A DNA stretch of 5,935 bases, taken from assembly GCA_963204845.1 (NCBI GenBank), contig CAUJIL010000216.1:1-5935 (forward strand), given 5' to 3'. Shown here piece after piece: positions 5,840 to 5,935 of this stretch; positions within the stretch are counted from its first letter, which is position 1, and each line of letters opens with the position of its first letter. Source of the stretch: Pseudomonadota bacterium (GTDB lineage: Bacteria; Pseudomonadota; Gammaproteobacteria; Pseudomonadales; UBA5518). Made by a program: the position numbers and the translations under genes. The notes under the pieces are model-generated. The model was not told where the DNA came from. It searched no databases and saw only the letters and a list, made by a program, of their open reading frames with translations.

Positions 5840-5888
5840 GTTCGGCCTGCGGCCGAACAATGCATGTCCGGGCGCAGCCCGGACCTAC
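5836..5888. repeat. REP pair (BIME-like), two inverted GTAG hairpins
   Basis: Unit 1: GTAG (5836-5839), then a perfect 8-bp stem GTTCGGCC/GGCCGAAC (5840-5847 with 5851-5858) around a TGC loop. A 7-nt spacer AATGCAT (5859-5865) follows. Unit 2 is inverted: stem GTCCGGGC/GCCCGGAC (5866-5873 with 5877-5884) around GCA, then CTAC (5885-5888). Reading unit 2 on the minus strand, the two units share GTAG, the TGC loop and six of eight stem pairs. The two differing pairs change on both arms, so pairing is kept. GTAG-headed hairpins of this size are the hallmark of REP sequences mobilised by RAYT (REP-associated tyrosine transposases). The ends GTAGG/CCTAC can also pair to make one long imperfect hairpin. 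It lies between genes, where it may affect mRNA 3' ends; there is no T-run for a standard terminator. Confidence 0.82.
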
Positions 5889-5919
5889 GGGCGGCACGTC
5901 CGACGTGTGGCATGTGCCC
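5889..5919. other. Spacer of the repeat array, with its own palindromes
   Basis: This 31-bp segment separates the REP pair from the next REP copy. CTACGGGC (5885-5892) and GCCCGTAG (5916-5923) are an exact 8-bp inverted repeat bracketing it. Inside is a hyphenated palindrome CACGTC-C-GACGTG (5895-5907). No coding sense was found. Confidence 0.5.
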
Positions 5920-5935
5920 GTAGGTTCGGCCTGCG
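5920..5935 (+). repeat. Third REP unit, cut by the window end
   Basis: GTAGGTTCGGCCTGCG is identical over all 16 visible bases to the start of unit 1 (5836-5851), 84 bp further on and in the same orientation. The rest of the hairpin is beyond the window. It shows that the element is an array, with at least two direct copies of unit 1. Confidence 0.8.

Noticed and set aside
3677..5860. Very long minus-strand open frame opposite the DUF1214 gene and running into the FAD oxidase gene
   Set aside because: Its translation is Arg/Ala/His-rich with no domain sense. It is a GC-rich antisense and out-of-frame shadow of two well-supported genes.
5840..5884. Rho-independent terminator after the DUF1214 gene
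   Set aside because: The two hairpins are strong but neither is followed by a T-run, and the GTAG/CTAC heads and direct recurrence fit a REP array better. A role in 3'-end formation remains possible.
1..5935. CRISPR array, tRNA/rRNA, insertion sequence, toxin-antitoxin or defence genes
   Set aside because: No regularly spaced direct repeats apart from the REP units, no cloverleaf or rRNA sequence, and no transposase or defence motifs in any frame that looks coding.

Overview
This is a gene-dense, GC-rich bacterial chromosome segment with strong G/C preference at third codon positions. Two signals suggest a proteobacterium, perhaps a high-GC gammaproteobacterium. One is a GTAG-type palindromic repeat array (REP/BIME) after the last gene. 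The other is a lone AT island giving a perfect TATAAT followed by GCGC. No gene here is taxonomically diagnostic, so the assignment is an inference.

Layout. At the left edge is the 3' end of a plus-strand gene for an NTF2/SnoaL-like protein (1-177). It meets, stop codon to stop codon with no gap, a minus-strand gene cluster that occupies 178-4533. Read in its own direction, the cluster encodes: a D-2-hydroxyglutarate/D-lactate dehydrogenase-type FAD-linked oxidase (3142-4533); a family 2 glycosyltransferase (2222-3118); a 12-TM major facilitator permease of the monocarboxylate/OFA-like sort (991-2232); and a classical short-chain dehydrogenase/reductase (178-933). Spacings are 23 bp, an 11-bp overlap, and 57 bp, so the four genes look like one operon. 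An 82-bp divergent intergenic region follows, with a candidate two-way promoter. Beyond it a plus-strand gene (4616-5839) encodes a Tat-exported DUF1214-type protein. The last ~100 bp are a palindromic repeat array whose first unit supplies that gene's stop codon; the array runs off the window.

How it may work together (inference). A carboxylate-type permease plus two oxidoreductases, a flavin-dependent 2-hydroxyacid oxidase and an NAD-type SDR, would suit uptake and oxidation of a hydroxy- or keto-acid. The glycosyltransferase does not fit that scheme and is the odd member. No defence system, CRISPR array, RNA gene, integrase or insertion sequence was seen. The least ordinary features are the repeat array with its compensatory base changes, its overlap with a coding end, and the mixed operon content.
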